Shown piece after piece: positions 54,525-63,471 of a stretch of 64,000 nt of DNA. Each line of letters starts with the position of its first letter. Position 1 is the first letter of the stretch. The stretch is from Cryobacterium arcticum. Lineage in GTDB: Bacteria > Actinomycetota > Actinomycetes > Actinomycetales > Microbacteriaceae. The notes under the pieces are model-generated. The model worked only from the letters and a program-made list of their open reading frames with translations. It was not told the origin of the DNA and did no database searches. The position numbers and the translations under genes are program-made. The DNA lies in contig NZ_CP016282.1 of NCBI RefSeq assembly GCF_001679725.1, forward strand, positions 1,798,001 through 1,862,000, in the 5' to 3' direction.

Positions 54525-55775
54525 GTGAGCACATTCCTGAACACCAGCATCGTCGGTGGCCCGCTTCTTTTCACCCTGTATGGGGTGGCGGCTGCAAGCC
54601 TGATCGTGCTGGTTTCCCGTCGTCTGCCGACCCGCCTCGCGCTGATCGGCCTCGGACTGGTCATCGGCGGTGCCGCGGCAGGCTGGACGCTCAGCTGGCT
54701 GGTGAGCGACGTCTGGGACCTCTTCGGAGTGTCCCTGAGCACGACCACGCGATTCTGGGCGACCGGGTTCTTCGCCGCTCTCGCGCTGATCGGGTTCGCC
54801 CTCGTCACCTCGAGGCGATGGCGTCGCGTGGTCGCCATCGTCGCGATCCCGCTGCTGCTGCTCTCCACCGCAGCGGGCGTCAACGCCGACTTCGGGCAGT
54901 TCACCACGGTGCGCACGGCACTCGGCCTGCCCACCTACGACTCGCTCGCCGTGGCCACAGCCGGGTCGTCGAACGCGACCGGCGTGGTCGGCACCGTGAC
55001 CATTCCGGCCACCAGCTCGGGGTTCGCCGCCCGGTCGGCCCTGGTCTACCTGCCCCCGGCCGCGCGCGTGGCCAACCCGCCGGCCCTCCCGGTCGTGGAA
55101 ATGCTCTCGGGCCAGCCCGGCAGTCCCGCCGATGTCTTCACGGCGGGCCACCTCGCCACCATCCTCAACGGCTACGCGGCTGAGCACGGTGGGGTGGCGC
55201 CCATCGTGGTCGTGCCCGACCAACTCGGCGCCCCCGACCAGAACCCCATGTGCGTCGACTCCGCCCTCGGCAACTCGGCCTCCTACCTCACCAAGGATGT
55301 TCCCGACTGGATCCGGGCCCACCTCCACGTCGCCGCCGGCCCCGCAGGGTGGGCCATCGCCGGATTCTCCCAGGGCGGAACCTGCTCCATGCAACTGGGC
55401 GCCGCGCATCCGGAGCTCTACGGAACCATTCTCGACATCTCAGGGGAACTGGCCCCGCAGAAGGGCAGCGTCGACCAGACCATCGCCTCCGGCTTCGCCG
55501 GTGACGCCGCCGCCTACGCGGCAGCGGCTCCCGTCGCCGTGCTGGGCGCGCACGCACCCTACGAAAACCTCACGGTGATCATTGCCGTTGGCGGTGACGA
55601 CACCCGTTACCTGCCCTGGTCCCAGACTGTGGTCGATGCAGCGGGCACGGCCGGTGCGCACACCCACCTCATCGTGTCGCCGGGTACCGCACACGACTGG
55701 CACACCGTGCAGTACGCCTGGACGCAGGCCCTGCCGGTGCTCGCCGAGAGCACCGGATTGACCGGCCTGTCGTGA
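54525..55775 (+). CDS. Membrane-anchored esterase-like alpha/beta hydrolase
   Basis: The 416-residue product has four hydrophobic helices in its first 120 residues and then an extracytoplasmic alpha/beta hydrolase domain similar to esterase D/antigen 85-type folds. Key residues are ALPVVEMLSGQPGSP, the nucleophile elbow GWAIAGFSQGGTCSM, and a late histidine in SPGTAHDWHTVQYAW. GTG 54525 is chosen because GGAGGA lies five bases upstream. Its stop overlaps the next gene (an MprF-like protein) by four bases. The pairing suggests an envelope-lipid role, which is an inference from position only. Confidence 0.8.
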   Translation: MSTFLNTSIVGGPLLFTLYGVAAASLIVLVSRRLPTRLALIGLGLVIGGAAAGWTLSWLVSDVWDLFGVSLSTTTRFWATGFFAALALIGFALVTSRRWRRVVAIVAIPLLLLSTAAGVNADFGQFTTVRTALGLPTYDSLAVATAGSSNATGVVGTVTIPATSSGFAARSALVYLPPAARVANPPALPVVEMLSGQPGSPADVFTAGHLATILNGYAAEHGGVAPIVVVPDQLGAPDQNPMCVDSALGNSASYLTKDVPDWIRAHLHVAAGPAGWAIAGFSQGGTCSMQLGAAHPELYGTILDISGELAPQKGSVDQTIASGFAGDAAAYAAAAPVAVLGAHAPYENLTVIIAVGGDDTRYLPWSQTVVDAAGTAGAHTHLIVSPGTAHDWHTVQYAWTQALPVLAESTGLTGLS

Positions 55776-58366
55776 GCACTCCCACCCTGCCCGCCGCACA
55801 GGCGCCGGTCACGCCGCCGCCGGTCTCCCCGCCCTCGGCTCTGAGACAGCGGATGCGCCGCCTCGCCGCCCGGGCCGCGCGCACGCCGTTCTCCCTCAGC
55901 GTTGCTACCGTGCTCCTCGTCACCGCGCTGGCGACGGGGCTGCTCAGGGGCCCGTCGTATGCCCTGCGACTGCTGCTCGGCACCGGATATCACTCCGCGA
56001 TCGGGCTGGGGCACTGGTGGACTCCGATCACCTCGGTGTTCCTCGTGGACAACATCGCCGAACTCATCCTGGCGATCCTCGGCGCGATTCTCGTGCTCGG
56101 AGCGGCCGAGCGCCTGCTCGGCACCGGCCGCACCATCCTGGCGTTCCTGGCCACCGCGGTGATCGGCACCGGCCTCGGGCTGGTGTTGCAGGACTTCGGC
56201 GTCGCCGGCGGCGAGATGTGGTCCCGCGGTGTGCGCGAGCTGTGGGCACTCGACCCGTTCACCCCGATCCTGGGCACCATCATGGCCGCGAGCGGATTCG
56301 CCGGGGCGCTCTGGCGCCGGCGTATCCGCGTGCTCACCCTCGCTGCGGCGCTCGTCCTGCTGCTCTACTCCGGGCAACCGAGCGACCTGTACCGGCTGCT
56401 GGCCGTGCTCACCGGGCTGGTGCTGGGCATCGCGCTACGGCCGGTGCGGCGCGAGGCGGCCTGGCGGCGCAGCTCCGACCACGAGACGCGCACACTGTTC
56501 GGTGCCATCGTGGCCGTGCTCGCCGTCGGTCCCGTGGTCACGGTGGTGTCCGGCGGCCGGTTCGGGATCCTCGCGCCGCTCGGGCTGCTGCTCACCCAGG
56601 AGGTGCCCTCGGCCGGGGACGTGGTCGACCGCTGCCTGCTCGGGAACATCACCCGGCAGTGTGTGCACGAGCTGACCCTGGAGCGGATCGGCGGCGTCGG
56701 CCCGGTGCTCGTGAGCCTGCTGCCGCTCATCGTCCTCCTGATAGCAGCGTACGGTCTCACCCGGGGCCGCCGGTTCGCCGCGGGGCTGGCCATCGTCGTC
56801 AATGTGGGGATGGCCGCGCTCGGCGCCTGGTACTACGGTCTCCTCCCGGTTTCCGGCGAGCCCTATTCGTTCCAGTGGCGGTCCGGCCAGTACTGGGAGG
56901 TCGCGCTGGTGCTGATTGTGTCGGTGCTGGTGCCCGCGGCCACCGCGGTATGGATCGCCCTGTCCTTGAGGCATTTCCCGGTGCGCACCCGCCCCGGCTA
57001 CCTGCGGCGGTTCGCTGTGATCACGACGGGCGGGTTGCTGGCCCTCTCCGTCGTGTACGTGAGCCTGGGCTGGGTTCTGCGCGATCACTTCCGGCCGGCC
57101 GTCACCCTGGCCGACCTCGTCGCCGACCTGCCCGAACGCTTCATCCCGGTCGGGTTCCTGCGACTGGAGCGCCTGTCCTTCCTGCCGGGGGACCCCCTGT
57201 CCTCGGTGCTCTACGACTGGGTCGGCCCGATTTTCTGGTTGCTCGTCATCGGCGGCGCCATCCTCGCCCTCCGCACGGGTGCGGTCGGCGCCCCGCCAGA
57301 GGACCAATTGCGCCTGCGCGCTCTGCTGCATGCCGGCGGCGGCGGTTCGCTCGCCCACATGGCCACCTGGGAGGGGTCCTCCCTGTGGTTCGCCGCGGCG
57401 GAGCCGGCCCCGGCCGCGCCCGTGGCCATCGCCTACCGGGTTGTGAACGGTGTGGCCATCACGGTCGCCGAACCCATCGGCGTGGACCCCGCCGATGACC
57501 TGCCGCGCGCGTCGGCGGTGGTGGCCGCCTTCGCCCGCATGTGCGACGACCACGGCTGGGTGCCGGTGTTCTACTCCCTGCGCGACCGCTGGCGCCCGGT
57601 GTTCGACGAGATGGGCTGGCAGGCCATGGAGGTGGGGGAGGAGACCGTACTGCGCCCGCACAACTGGGCCACGACAGGCAAGAAGTGGCAGGACATCCGT
57701 TCCTCCGTCAACCGGGCCCAGAAGCTCGGGGTGCGCGCGGTCTGGACCACGTACCGGTCCCTGCCCCTGCGGCAGGCCGCGCAGATCGCGGAAATCTCCG
57801 AACAGTGGGTGCAGGAGAAGGGCCTGCCCGAACTCGGGTTCACACTCGGCGGACTCGACGAACTGCGCGACCCCGACGTGCGGCTGATGCTCGCCATCGA
57901 CTCGGACGACCGCATCCTGGCCGTCACGAGCTGGCTGCCCACCTACCGGGGCGGCGAGGTGATCGGCTGGACCCTCGACTTCATGCGGCGGGGTTCGGAC
58001 ACCATGAACGGCGTCATGGAGTTCTTGATCAGCGAGACGGCGTCGCTGCTCAAGGACCGCCAGGAGGTTGAATTCCTCAGCCTGTCCGCGGCACCGCTTG
58101 CGACCACAGGTGCGGCCCGACCCGACGACGAGACCGGCAGCCTGGCCGCGCGGATGCTCGACTTCCTCGGTCGCACACTGGAGCCCGTGTACGGGTTCCG
58201 GTCGCTGTTCGCGTTCAAGCGCAAGTTCCAGCCCGAGTTCCACCCGCTCTTCATGGCCTACCCCGACCCGGTGGCGCTGCCGGCCATCGGCGTCGCCCTC
58301 GCCCGCGCCTACCTGCCCACCCTCACCCTGCGGGAGGCCGCGGCCTTCGTCCGCAGCCTCGGCTGA
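55772..58366 (+). CDS. MprF-like phosphatidylglycerol lysyltransferase with rhomboid-like N-terminus
   Basis: The 864-residue protein has a six-helix rhomboid-like region (about residues 40-225), a further multi-helix region (to about 500) and a C-terminal DUF2156 aminoacyl-transferase domain from about residue 510 (EDQLRLRALLHAGGGGSLAHMATWEG, then WATTGKKWQDIRSSVNRAQKLGVRA). This last domain transfers lysine or alanine from tRNA to phosphatidylglycerol in MprF/LysX relatives, lowering surface charge and cationic peptide binding. The rhomboid-like part has an AASG word at residues 172-175 but no matching histidine is apparent in its final helix, so protease activity is doubtful. It follows the esterase gene with a GTGA overlap. 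Confidence 0.85.
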   Translation: MSTPTLPAAQAPVTPPPVSPPSALRQRMRRLAARAARTPFSLSVATVLLVTALATGLLRGPSYALRLLLGTGYHSAIGLGHWWTPITSVFLVDNIAELILAILGAILVLGAAERLLGTGRTILAFLATAVIGTGLGLVLQDFGVAGGEMWSRGVRELWALDPFTPILGTIMAASGFAGALWRRRIRVLTLAAALVLLLYSGQPSDLYRLLAVLTGLVLGIALRPVRREAAWRRSSDHETRTLFGAIVAVLAVGPVVTVVSGGRFGILAPLGLLLTQEVPSAGDVVDRCLLGNITRQCVHELTLERIGGVGPVLVSLLPLIVLLIAAYGLTRGRRFAAGLAIVVNVGMAALGAWYYGLLPVSGEPYSFQWRSGQYWEVALVLIVSVLVPAATAVWIALSLRHFPVRTRPGYLRRFAVITTGGLLALSVVYVSLGWVLRDHFRPAVTLADLVADLPERFIPVGFLRLERLSFLPGDPLSSVLYDWVGPIFWLLVIGGAILALRTGAVGAPPEDQLRLRALLHAGGGGSLAHMATWEGSSLWFAAAEPAPAAPVAIAYRVVNGVAITVAEPIGVDPADDLPRASAVVAAFARMCDDHGWVPVFYSLRDRWRPVFDEMGWQAMEVGEETVLRPHNWATTGKKWQDIRSSVNRAQKLGVRAVWTTYRSLPLRQAAQIAEISEQWVQEKGLPELGFTLGGLDELRDPDVRLMLAIDSDDRILAVTSWLPTYRGGEVIGWTLDFMRRGSDTMNGVMEFLISETASLLKDRQEVEFLSLSAAPLATTGAARPDDETGSLAARMLDFLGRTLEPVYGFRSLFAFKRKFQPEFHPLFMAYPDPVALPAIGVALARAYLPTLTLREAAAFVRSLG

Positions 58367-58457
58367 CCCGGCCCGCCCGAGTACATCGCTCGGATGATCC
58401 TGGGCACGCTCGGGGATGAACTGCCCGGCAAGAGGCGCCGGGACACGACCCGCGCCG

Positions 58458-58463
58458 TACGCT
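58458..58463 (+). promoter_or_regulatory. -10 box of a leaderless promoter (histidine kinase gene)
   Basis: TACGCT is followed by six bases and the ATG at 58470. GGGAGG touches the ATG directly and is too close to serve as a ribosome-binding site. Confidence 0.5.
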
Positions 58464-58469
58464 GGGAGG

Positions 58470-60380
58470 ATGTCGGATCTGGAGCTCCTCACGCGCACGG
58501 GGCGCTACCGGTGGGCACTGGAGCCGTCCCTGGGCCTGGGCATCCTCCTGGTCTGGGGCGCACTGAGCCTGTTCACCGGCGGGTTCGACTCACTGGTGAG
58601 CATCCTGCTCTTCGCGACCGCCGTCGCCATCTCGCGCTTGCTCCCGGCGGCCGCGTTGATCACGGGAGCGGCAGCCACACTCGCCGGAATCGGCGGTACA
58701 CTCGACGACCCGGCGTGGCTAGCCCTGCTGTTGGTCAGCGGATGCATCGTCACCTGGGGAGCGTGCCTGTACGGCCAACCCACCTTGCGCTACATCGCCC
58801 TGGGGGTCGGCCTGCTGGTGGGAGCCGTGCTCACCGGGTTGCTCGCCATGGGCGTCCTGACGGCCGGCCAGCGGGGCATCGACGGCGTGCTGCGCTTCGT
58901 TCTCGAACTCGGTTTCCGTCTCACCGAGGGGTTCCTGGCCACCGCGGTACTGACCGGAGGGTGGGTTCTCGCTCTGGTCCTGCGCAACCGCGCCGACCGT
59001 CGCGCCGGCCAGCTCGCCGCCCCGAACGGTCCACCGTCCGCCCACTGGGCCGAGACCTGGGTGATGCTGCCGGTGCCCACCGAGTGGCTGACGGGGCCCG
59101 CGCTGGTCTTCGGACGCCAGGGGTTCCGCCCGGTCTCCCGGCGCACGCTGGTCATTGATGCCGGCGTGGCCGGTGCCTTCGTGCTCTTCGGCCTCCTGAC
59201 CGACCCCCGCTCGAACGTCCTGTCCCTCGTTGTGCTTGCCGGGTTCGCCGCCGCACTGGTTGTGCGCCGCCTCTCGCCCGCACTCGCACTCGGCATCGCC
59301 TGGATCACCGCTCTCACGCAGATGGCGGGCGGCCTGGAGGTCCTCACGAGCGACGTGGCCGTGCTGGCCGTGCTCTACGTCACAGCCGCTTACGCCGAGC
59401 GGGCCGTGCGCTGGGCCGGCCTGGTCTCAGTGGGCATCGGCGCCGTGCTCGCCGCCGTGTATCTCAGCATCCTCCAGCGGGGCTTGAACACCGTCACCGA
59501 GGCGAAGACACAGGGCGATTGGGGCGGCCTGATCTGGTCGGCCGTGGCCGTCTTCGTCGCCAGCCTGGCCGTGCTCGGCCTGTCCTGGACCCTCGGTCTG
59601 CTGATGCGCACCTGGCAGACCGCCAGGGAGAGCCGGGTCACGCAGCACCGCGCCGTCGAGGAGCAGCGCGTGGCCCAGCGCAGCGTCGTCGTCGAACAGG
59701 AACGCAACCGCATCGCCAGGGACATGCACGACGTGGTCGCCCATTCCCTGGCCGTCGTGATCGCACAGGCCGACGGCGCCCGGTACGCCCGGGCGCAGAA
59801 CCCGGAAGCCGTCGACGAGGCGCTCAGCACCATCTCGACCACGGCCAGGGAGGCCCTGGGCGACGTCCGCATCCTGCTCACCCGGCTGCGCCAGGACGAC
59901 GCGGCCGGACCGCAGCCCGTGCTGGCCGATCTCGACCGCCTGGTCGCGCAGATGCGGAGCACCGGGCTCGACATCGAGTGGACGACGACCGGCACCCCCA
60001 CCACGCTCGGGTCCGGCGCGCAACTGGCGGTGTACCGCATCGTGCAGGAGGCCCTCACCAATGCGCTCCGACACGGAGATGCTGGCCGGGCGGTATATTT
60101 GAGCCTCGCGTGGACGGACGGATGGGTCGCGGTGACGATTGACAATGCGGTGGGCGTGACGGATGCGGCCGGGCGTGCCGGCGAGATCGGCCACGGCCTT
60201 CCCGGCATGCGCGAGCGTGCGCTCTTGGCCGGGGGGTCCCTCGCCGCGGAGTCCATCGGCGGCCGCTTCATCGTGGCAGCCCGCCTCCCGGCCATCACCA
60301 CCAACGCCCTGATGAAGCCCGCGGCCACGCTCCTGGCAGACCAGCCCGCGGACGCGACCATGCCCGGAGCCGTCCAGTGA
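58470..60380 (+). CDS. Sensor histidine kinase, HisKA_3 type
   Basis: The 636-residue kinase has two membrane blocks (about residues 20-185 and 230-375) with roughly ten helices and little outside the membrane. The phosphoacceptor helix is QERNRIARDMHDVVAHSLAV with His near residue 425, and the ATP-binding domain has VYRIVQEALTNALRHGDAG, VTIDNAVG and GHGLPGMRERALLAGG. This is the NarL-type kinase class common beside ABC exporters in actinobacteria. It overlaps the response-regulator gene by four bases. The signal may be envelope stress, judged only from neighbours. Confidence 0.92.
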   Translation: MSDLELLTRTGRYRWALEPSLGLGILLVWGALSLFTGGFDSLVSILLFATAVAISRLLPAAALITGAAATLAGIGGTLDDPAWLALLLVSGCIVTWGACLYGQPTLRYIALGVGLLVGAVLTGLLAMGVLTAGQRGIDGVLRFVLELGFRLTEGFLATAVLTGGWVLALVLRNRADRRAGQLAAPNGPPSAHWAETWVMLPVPTEWLTGPALVFGRQGFRPVSRRTLVIDAGVAGAFVLFGLLTDPRSNVLSLVVLAGFAAALVVRRLSPALALGIAWITALTQMAGGLEVLTSDVAVLAVLYVTAAYAERAVRWAGLVSVGIGAVLAAVYLSILQRGLNTVTEAKTQGDWGGLIWSAVAVFVASLAVLGLSWTLGLLMRTWQTARESRVTQHRAVEEQRVAQRSVVVEQERNRIARDMHDVVAHSLAVVIAQADGARYARAQNPEAVDEALSTISTTAREALGDVRILLTRLRQDDAAGPQPVLADLDRLVAQMRSTGLDIEWTTTGTPTTLGSGAQLAVYRIVQEALTNALRHGDAGRAVYLSLAWTDGWVAVTIDNAVGVTDAAGRAGEIGHGLPGMRERALLAGGSLAAESIGGRFIVAARLPAITTNALMKPAATLLADQPADATMPGAVQ

Positions 60381-61066
60381 GCGAGGTGGCAGAGGCCGAC
60401 GCCGCGCGTATCCGGGTGGCCCTGGTCGATGACCAGGCGCTCTTCCGGGCGGGGATTCGCATGCTGGTGTCCTCGCAAGCCGACCTGGAGTTCGTCGGCG
60501 AGGCCGGCAACGGCGCCGCGGGCGTCACCATGGCCGCGGCCGTCAACCCCGACGTGATCCTGATGGACATCCGGATGCCCGTGATGGACGGCATCGACGC
60601 CACCACGGCGATCCTCGCGGCGGCCGAGTCGGCCGGAACCACGCCGCCCCGCATTGTGGTGCTCACCACCTTCGAGCTCGACGAGAGCGCGGGTCGCGCC
60701 ATCCGGGGCGGAGCCAGCGGGTTCCTCCTCAAGGACGCCGATCCCGAGTTCCTGCTGGCCGCCATCCGCACCGTGCACGCCGGCAGCGCCGTCATCGCCG
60801 CCTCGGCCACCCGCGAACTCTTCGCCCACTTCGATGCGCCGGAGCCCGAGCGCGAAGAGCCGGAGGCGTTCCGCACCCTCACCAGCCGGGAACGCGATAT
60901 CTTCGCCCTCGCCGCACTGGGCCTGAGCAACGCCGAGATCGCGGCGGGGGAGTTCCTCAGCGAAGCCACCGTCAAGACCCACATCAGCCGGATCCTCGGC
61001 AAGCTGTCCCTGCGCGACCGGGTGCAGCTCGTGGTCTTCGCCTTCCAGCACCGCCTCACCTCCTAA
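60377..61066 (+). CDS. NarL/LuxR-family response regulator
   Basis: The 229-residue protein has a receiver domain (VALVDDQALFRAGIRMLV, phosphoacceptor Asp in DVILMDIRMPVMDGI near residue 61, LTTFELDE, FLLKDADPEF) and a LuxR helix-turn-helix at the C-terminus (LTSRERDIFALAALGLSNAEIA, then LSEATVKTHISRILGKL). It is coupled to the upstream kinase gene by a GTGA overlap. The ABC exporter genes start 113 bases downstream with their own promoter and are a plausible target, as in many actinobacterial loci of this shape. Confidence 0.93.
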   Translation: MSEVAEADAARIRVALVDDQALFRAGIRMLVSSQADLEFVGEAGNGAAGVTMAAAVNPDVILMDIRMPVMDGIDATTAILAAAESAGTTPPRIVVLTTFELDESAGRAIRGGASGFLLKDADPEFLLAAIRTVHAGSAVIAASATRELFAHFDAPEPEREEPEAFRTLTSRERDIFALAALGLSNAEIAAGEFLSEATVKTHISRILGKLSLRDRVQLVVFAFQHRLTS

Positions 61067-61084
61067 CGGCGGGGCACGCCCAGA

Positions 61085-61113
61085 GGATGACCCCGCGCGG
61101 CCGGGGATCATCC
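61085..61113 (+). terminator. Hairpin terminator after the two-component genes
   Basis: GGATGACCCCG pairs with CGGGGATCATCC around CGCGGC, with one bulged A at 61107. It starts 19 bases after the response-regulator stop. Confidence 0.65.
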
Positions 61114-61167
61114 GCGCGGCGGCTTCGATACCTCCCCAGCCCGACGCGGCCGGACCGTGCGGATTCC

Positions 61168-61173
61168 TAGCCT
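61168..61173 (+). promoter_or_regulatory. -10 box of a leaderless promoter (ABC exporter)
   Basis: TAGCCT is followed by exactly six bases and the ATG at 61180; no Shine-Dalgarno sequence is present. Confidence 0.5.
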
Positions 61174-61179
61174 GAAAGC

Positions 61180-61941
61180 ATGGAAACCACACCCTCAGAC
61201 CTGGGCCTCGCGGCCAGAGTGACCCACCTCGGCAAGACCTACGGCTCGTCCACCACGGCGGTGACCGCGCTCGACGACGTGTCGATCGGCATCCGTCGGG
61301 GCCAGTTCACGGCCATCATGGGCCCGAGCGGCTCGGGAAAATCGACGCTCATGCACATCATGGCTGGGTTGGACATCGCCACATCCGGACAGGCCTGGCT
61401 CGGTGACACCGAGATCAGCGGTTTGGCCGACGCAGCGCTCACCGTCCTGCGCCGGCGCCGGATCGGATTCATCTTCCAGGCGTTCAACCTCGTTCCCACG
61501 CTCGACGTGCGCGGCAACATCCTGCTGCCCTTCAGCCTGGACGGCCGGAAGCCCACAAACGCCGAGTCCGACTGGATCGCCCAGCTGACCGAGTCGCTCG
61601 GTCTGGGCGACCGGCTCACGCACCGGCCGCACGAGCTCTCCGGCGGCCAACAGCAGCGCGTCGCAATCGCCCGGGCCCTCGCCACCCGCCCGGAGCTGGT
61701 CTTCGCCGACGAGCCCACCGGCAACCTGGACTCCCGCACCGGCCGGGAGGTGCTCACCCTGCTCAAGGCAGCGAGCACCGGGTACGGTCAGAGCATCGCC
61801 ATGGTCACCCACGACCCGGTGGCGGCCAGCTACGCCGACCGCATCCTGTTCCTGGCCGACGGCCGGCTCGTCGAAGACCGGGACAAGTCCGCGGCCGAAG
61901 AGATCTCCCGCATCATGCTGGGCATGGAGCAGCGCGCATGA
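61180..61941 (+). CDS. MacB/LolD-type ABC transporter ATPase
   Basis: The 253-residue ATPase has Walker [20 protein letters not shown]-loop [15 protein letters not shown], signature [16 protein letters not shown], Walker [17 protein letters not shown] and switch MVTHDPVAA. The SGKSTL-, NLVPTL- and DEPTGNLDS combination is typical of the MacB/LolD/FtsE family that drives FtsX-like permeases for lipid, peptide or drug export. It is coupled to the permease gene by an ATGA overlap. No membrane-fusion partner gene is present, as is usual in actinobacteria. Confidence 0.94.
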   Translation: METTPSDLGLAARVTHLGKTYGSSTTAVTALDDVSIGIRRGQFTAIMGPSGSGKSTLMHIMAGLDIATSGQAWLGDTEISGLADAALTVLRRRRIGFIFQAFNLVPTLDVRGNILLPFSLDGRKPTNAESDWIAQLTESLGLGDRLTHRPHELSGGQQQRVAIARALATRPELVFADEPTGNLDSRTGREVLTLLKAASTGYGQSIAMVTHDPVAASYADRILFLADGRLVEDRDKSAAEEISRIMLGMEQRA

Positions 61942-63347
61942 GCGCCGCCACTCGCACGCGCCGGAACGACCATGCAGGCCGGGGCGCGAGCGTGCTCGTA
62001 GCCGGCTTGGCATCCGCCTTCGGCGTTGTCCTCCTGCAGGTCACCAGCATGATCGGCACCATCGTCAGCGCCTCGGGGATGACAGACGTCGGCGCGGTGC
62101 GCACCGCGCTCGACCTGGTCGCCTTCCTGTTCATCGCGATCGCCGTCTACGTGTCCGCGATCGTGACCACCAACACCGTGGCGACCATCATCGCCGGCCG
62201 CACCCGCACCATCGCGCTGATGCGTCTGATCGGGTCCAGCGCCCGAGCGCAGCGCCGGGTCGTGGCCACCGACGGACTCACCGTGGGCGCGATCGGCGCG
62301 GTCGCCGGCGCCGTGATCGGCACCCTGCTCAGTTTTGCGGGACTGCGCATCCTCGTCGCCACAGCTGTGCTGCCCGACCTCGATTACACCCTCATCGAAC
62401 CTCTCCTGGCCCTTCCAGTGGCCGTGGTCGTGCTCTCCACCTGGGCCGCCGCGTGGGTGGGGTCTCGGCGGGTGCTCGGCGTCAGCCCGATGCAGGCCGT
62501 CGGTGCGGCCGAGGAACGCTCCCGTGAGGAGACCGTCCGGCGCCCAGCGCGCACCGTCATCGCCGTCCTCCTCATGGGCGTGGGGATACTCCTCCTCGCC
62601 GGAGGGGTGGTCGTGGGACAGGTCGCGCCGGAGGGGGTTCTGCTCGGCCTGCTCGGCGGCATCCTCTCGTTCAGCGGACTCGTGCTCGGTTCGCACCTGA
62701 TCATGCCGCCGATCCTGGCCCTCGCAGGCCGGGTCTTGGGCGGCAGCGCGCCGGCACGCCTCGCCGCGGCCAACGCACAGCGGCACCCCGAGCGCAGCGC
62801 GAGGGCCACCATCGGCCTGGTGATCGGGGTGACCCTCATCACGATGTTCGCGGTGGCCGGGTCCACCTTCGAGGTCATGATGCAGCGGACCATGGAGGAT
62901 CCGGTTCTCCAGGCGGCCATCAGCGAGACCGTGGCGACGTCTCTGGCGGTGATCTCGGTGCTGGTCGGCTTCAGCGCCCTCATCGCGGCCGTGGGCATGG
63001 TCAACAATCTGGCGCAGAGCGTGCTGCAGCGCTCGCGTGAGATCGGGCTCCTGCGTGCGCTGGGCTTCACGGCAACCCAGGTGCGCTGGATGATCCTGGC
63101 CGAGAGCCTGCAGATGGCCGCAGCGGCCGTCGCCTTTGGTCTGGTCCTCGGCGTGTTCTACGGCTGGGCCGCCGCGCAGTCGCTCTTCGGTGCGGTCACC
63201 ATGGGCGGCCTGACCGCCCCAGCGGTGCCGTGGCTTCTGGTCGTGGGCTGTGTGGTCGGCACCGTGCTGCTCGCCGTCGCCGCCACGCTCGTGCCGGCCC
63301 GTCGCGCCGTGTCGGTGGCCCCGGTGACGGCACTGGCTGCCGCGTGA
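61938..63347 (+). CDS. FtsX-like ABC transporter permease
   Basis: The 469-residue permease has about eight transmembrane helices in two FtsX-like halves. The first (about residues 20-195) has TRTIALMRLIGSSARAQRRVV, and the second (about 255-465) has SREIGLLRALGFTATQVRWMI. Large extracytoplasmic domains seen in MacB are absent, so it is a compact form. It pairs with the upstream ATPase. With the neighbouring two-component system it resembles bacitracin- or lipid II-type stress-response transporters, but the substrate is not evident. Confidence 0.9.
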   Translation: MSAATRTRRNDHAGRGASVLVAGLASAFGVVLLQVTSMIGTIVSASGMTDVGAVRTALDLVAFLFIAIAVYVSAIVTTNTVATIIAGRTRTIALMRLIGSSARAQRRVVATDGLTVGAIGAVAGAVIGTLLSFAGLRILVATAVLPDLDYTLIEPLLALPVAVVVLSTWAAAWVGSRRVLGVSPMQAVGAAEERSREETVRRPARTVIAVLLMGVGILLLAGGVVVGQVAPEGVLLGLLGGILSFSGLVLGSHLIMPPILALAGRVLGGSAPARLAAANAQRHPERSARATIGLVIGVTLITMFAVAGSTFEVMMQRTMEDPVLQAAISETVATSLAVISVLVGFSALIAAVGMVNNLAQSVLQRSREIGLLRALGFTATQVRWMILAESLQMAAAAVAFGLVLGVFYGWAAAQSLFGAVTMGGLTAPAVPWLLVVGCVVGTVLLAVAATLVPARRAVSVAPVTALAAA

Positions 63348-63352
63348 GCCAG

Positions 63353-63381
63353 GTGACCGCGCGGCAAAACGGTGTTACCCT
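63353..63381 (+). promoter_or_regulatory. Promoter of the leu leader
   Basis: GTGACC (63353-63358), a 17-base spacer and TACCCT (63376-63381) form a reasonable -35/-10 pair. The -10 lies exactly six bases before the GTG of the leader peptide. Confidence 0.55.
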
Positions 63382-63387
63382 CTTTGT

Positions 63388-63432
63388 GTGCTGTTCGGTC
63401 TGCTCCTCCTTAGCTGCCGCGACGAGTCCTAA
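63388..63432 (+). CDS. leu leader peptide
   Basis: GTG 63388 opens a 14-residue frame MLFGLLLLSCRDES ending at TAA. Five leucines, four in a row, are encoded by CTG CTG CTC CTC CTT. It is too short for normal gene calling but sits between a promoter and leuA, as in the known class of actinobacterial leuA leaders controlled by ribosome stalling at Leu codons. The transcript is probably leaderless. The CTCCTC within the codon run is complementary to the GAGGAG ribosome-binding site of leuA. Confidence 0.75.
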   Translation: MLFGLLLLSCRDES

Positions 63433-63454
63433 TCTGAGGCCTCACTCGTCGCGG
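63417..63454 (+). promoter_or_regulatory. Leader hairpin upstream of leuA
   Basis: CCGCGACGAGT (63417-63427) pairs perfectly with ACTCGTCGCGG (63444-63454), an 11-bp stem around a 16-base loop that includes GAGGCCTC. The first arm overlaps the last codons of the leader peptide, so ribosome position should decide whether it forms. Confidence 0.75.
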
Positions 63455-63471
63455 AGTTCGTCGTCGGCTGA

